Shown here in pieces: positions 63,254-64,000 of a stretch of DNA of 64,000 bases. The notes under the pieces are model-generated. The model made no database searches, had not been told where the DNA came from, and saw nothing but the letters and a program-made list of their open reading frames with translations. This stretch comes from Pandoraea sp. PE-S2T-3 (GTDB lineage: Bacteria > Pseudomonadota > Gammaproteobacteria > Burkholderiales > Burkholderiaceae). Both the position numbers and the translations under genes were made by a program. The first letter of the stretch is position 1. Each line of letters begins with the position of its first letter. The stretch spans positions 1 to 64,000 of the forward strand of contig NZ_NGUQ01000033.1 of NCBI RefSeq assembly GCF_002179965.1, in the 5' to 3' direction.

Positions 63254-64000
63254 CTATGCCGCACAGGCCTCCGGGCCGAGACGCGCCACCATATACCCGA
63301 CGAAGTCTTCCAGTTTTGCCGACACGTAGCGCCCGGCCAGATGCACCAGATGCATCGGCTCGCTCACGGTTGCGTCGGCTTCCAGCACGCGAACCAACCG
63401 CCCTGCCGCCACTTCGGGGGCCAGCAGATACTCCGGCAACAACGCGATGCCCATGCCGCATACCGCCGCCTGCAACTGCGCAAACGGGTTGTCGGCAATC
63501 AATCGAACATCGTGCTGCAAAGGTTGCAACGGCGATGTGCCAGTGGCAGCACGCGGACCGTCCGCACGGAGCCACTTCCCATGCGCATCGTCATAGCGAA
63601 AGCCCAGACAGTCGTGCCCGGCCAAATCGGCGGGTTGGCGCGGCACACCGCGCCGTGCCAGATAGGCGGGCGACGCACAGGCCACCCGCGTCACGCCGCG
63701 CAGGGTATGCGCGACGAGCCCCGGCTCCGGCAATCCGCCTGCCTGAAATGCGGCGTGAATGCCCTCTTCCTCCAGATCGACGGCGCGGTCCTTGAGATCG
63801 AGATCGAGCGCCACGTCCGGGTGCGTGCGCAAATATTCGGCAAACAGCGGCATGAGCAGGTGCGCGCCCACAGTCGTCGGCGCGCTGACACGAAGCTGCC
63901 CGAGCGGGCGGCGCGCCGCCTGCATCGCCGACGACGCGGAGGTCACTGACGACATCGACGAAACACCCGCCACCCCGGCGTCCGCATTCTCCACGCGCGC
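63254..64000 (-). CDS. LysR-family transcriptional regulator (5' end outside window)
   Basis: About 248 C-terminal codons of a LysR protein; the helix-turn-helix lies right of the window. The visible effector domain has GQLRVSAPTTVGAHLLMPLF, DLKDRAVDLEEEGIHAAFQ and MGIALLPEYLLAPEVAAGRL, as in the DmlR/CrgA subgroup. An insert rich in Ser/Ala/Val precedes it. Target genes are unknown; the neighbouring exported-protein gene starts 121 bp away on the same strand. Confidence 0.88.
   Translation of the reverse strand, partial: ARVENADAGVAGVSSMSSVTSASSAMQAARRPLGQLRVSAPTTVGAHLLMPLFAEYLRTHPDVALDLDLKDRAVDLEEEGIHAAFQAGGLPEPGLVAHTLRGVTRVACASPAYLARRGVPRQPADLAGHDCLGFRYDDAHGKWLRADGPRAATGTSPLQPLQHDVRLIADNPFAQLQAAVCGMGIALLPEYLLAPEVAAGRLVRVLEADATVSEPMHLVHLAGRYVSAKLEDFVGYMVARLGPEACAA

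Overview
The window is a dense, GC-rich stretch of a beta-proteobacterial chromosome, most likely Burkholderiaceae and possibly Pandoraea-like. That placement rests on the hopanoid gene set (hpnA, B, C, D, E, G, H, M, N and shc), a lysine-tailed HU protein, abundant LysR/IclR/GntR regulators, and the DmpFG, MHS-transporter and PadR/siderophore-reductase modules. The genus is inferred and was not tested. No rRNA, tRNA, CRISPR array, insertion sequence or prophage is visible. The only gene with clearly different base use is the DUF262/DUF1524 gene at 7.3-9.2 kb.

Left part (1-24 kb): mainly small catabolic and stress units. After the start of etfB there is a minus-strand set (monooxygenase-like ABM protein, GntR regulator, FAD hydroxyacid dehydrogenase, LigI-like amidohydrolase, MFS carrier) for an unidentified organic acid. 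Next come an ammonium channel with a good sigma-54 promoter, the GmrSD-like DUF262 protein, an amide/peptide hydrolase pair with an MHS symporter and a LysR regulator, a quinone/electrophile-stress group (SnoaL-like, WrbA, DoxX, pirin) divergent from a LysR gene, an orphan 551-residue protein, a YcgR-type PilZ protein, an IclR regulator, and the aldolase/acylating aldehyde dehydrogenase pair DmpG/DmpF.

Middle (24-36 kb): the 680-bp gap at 24.0-24.7 kb holds three diverged direct repeats. Each has an exact DnaA box (TTATCCACA), an inverted DnaA-like box 27 bp on, and a hairpin, next to an AT-rich tract. Then come PagP, a FucP-like MFS carrier, an unknown secreted Cys protein, the HU-like protein, a complete polar amino-acid ABC transporter, a YqjI/YqjH-like PadR-siderophore reductase pair, a cupin, an orphan small protein and an SDR.

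Right part (36-60 kb): a six-gene phosphonate cluster (PEP mutase fused to a nucleotidyltransferase, phosphonopyruvate decarboxylase, 2-aminoethylphosphonate aminotransferase, a second nucleotidyltransferase, a CDP-alcohol phosphotransferase fused to a 2-oxoglutarate/Fe(II) oxygenase, and an HpnL/UPF0104 membrane protein) runs directly into dxs. The likely product is a 2-aminoethylphosphonate-decorated, possibly hydroxylated, lipid or envelope component. Isoprenoid supply (dxs, ispH) and hopanoid synthesis and export follow: hpnN, hpnM, ispH-hpnH-hpnA-hpnB, and the minus-strand hpnG, shc, hpnE, hpnD divergent from hpnC. Together 36-60 kb forms a membrane-lipid region. The window ends with an EamA carrier, a nitronate monooxygenase, an unknown periplasmic protein and a truncated LysR gene.
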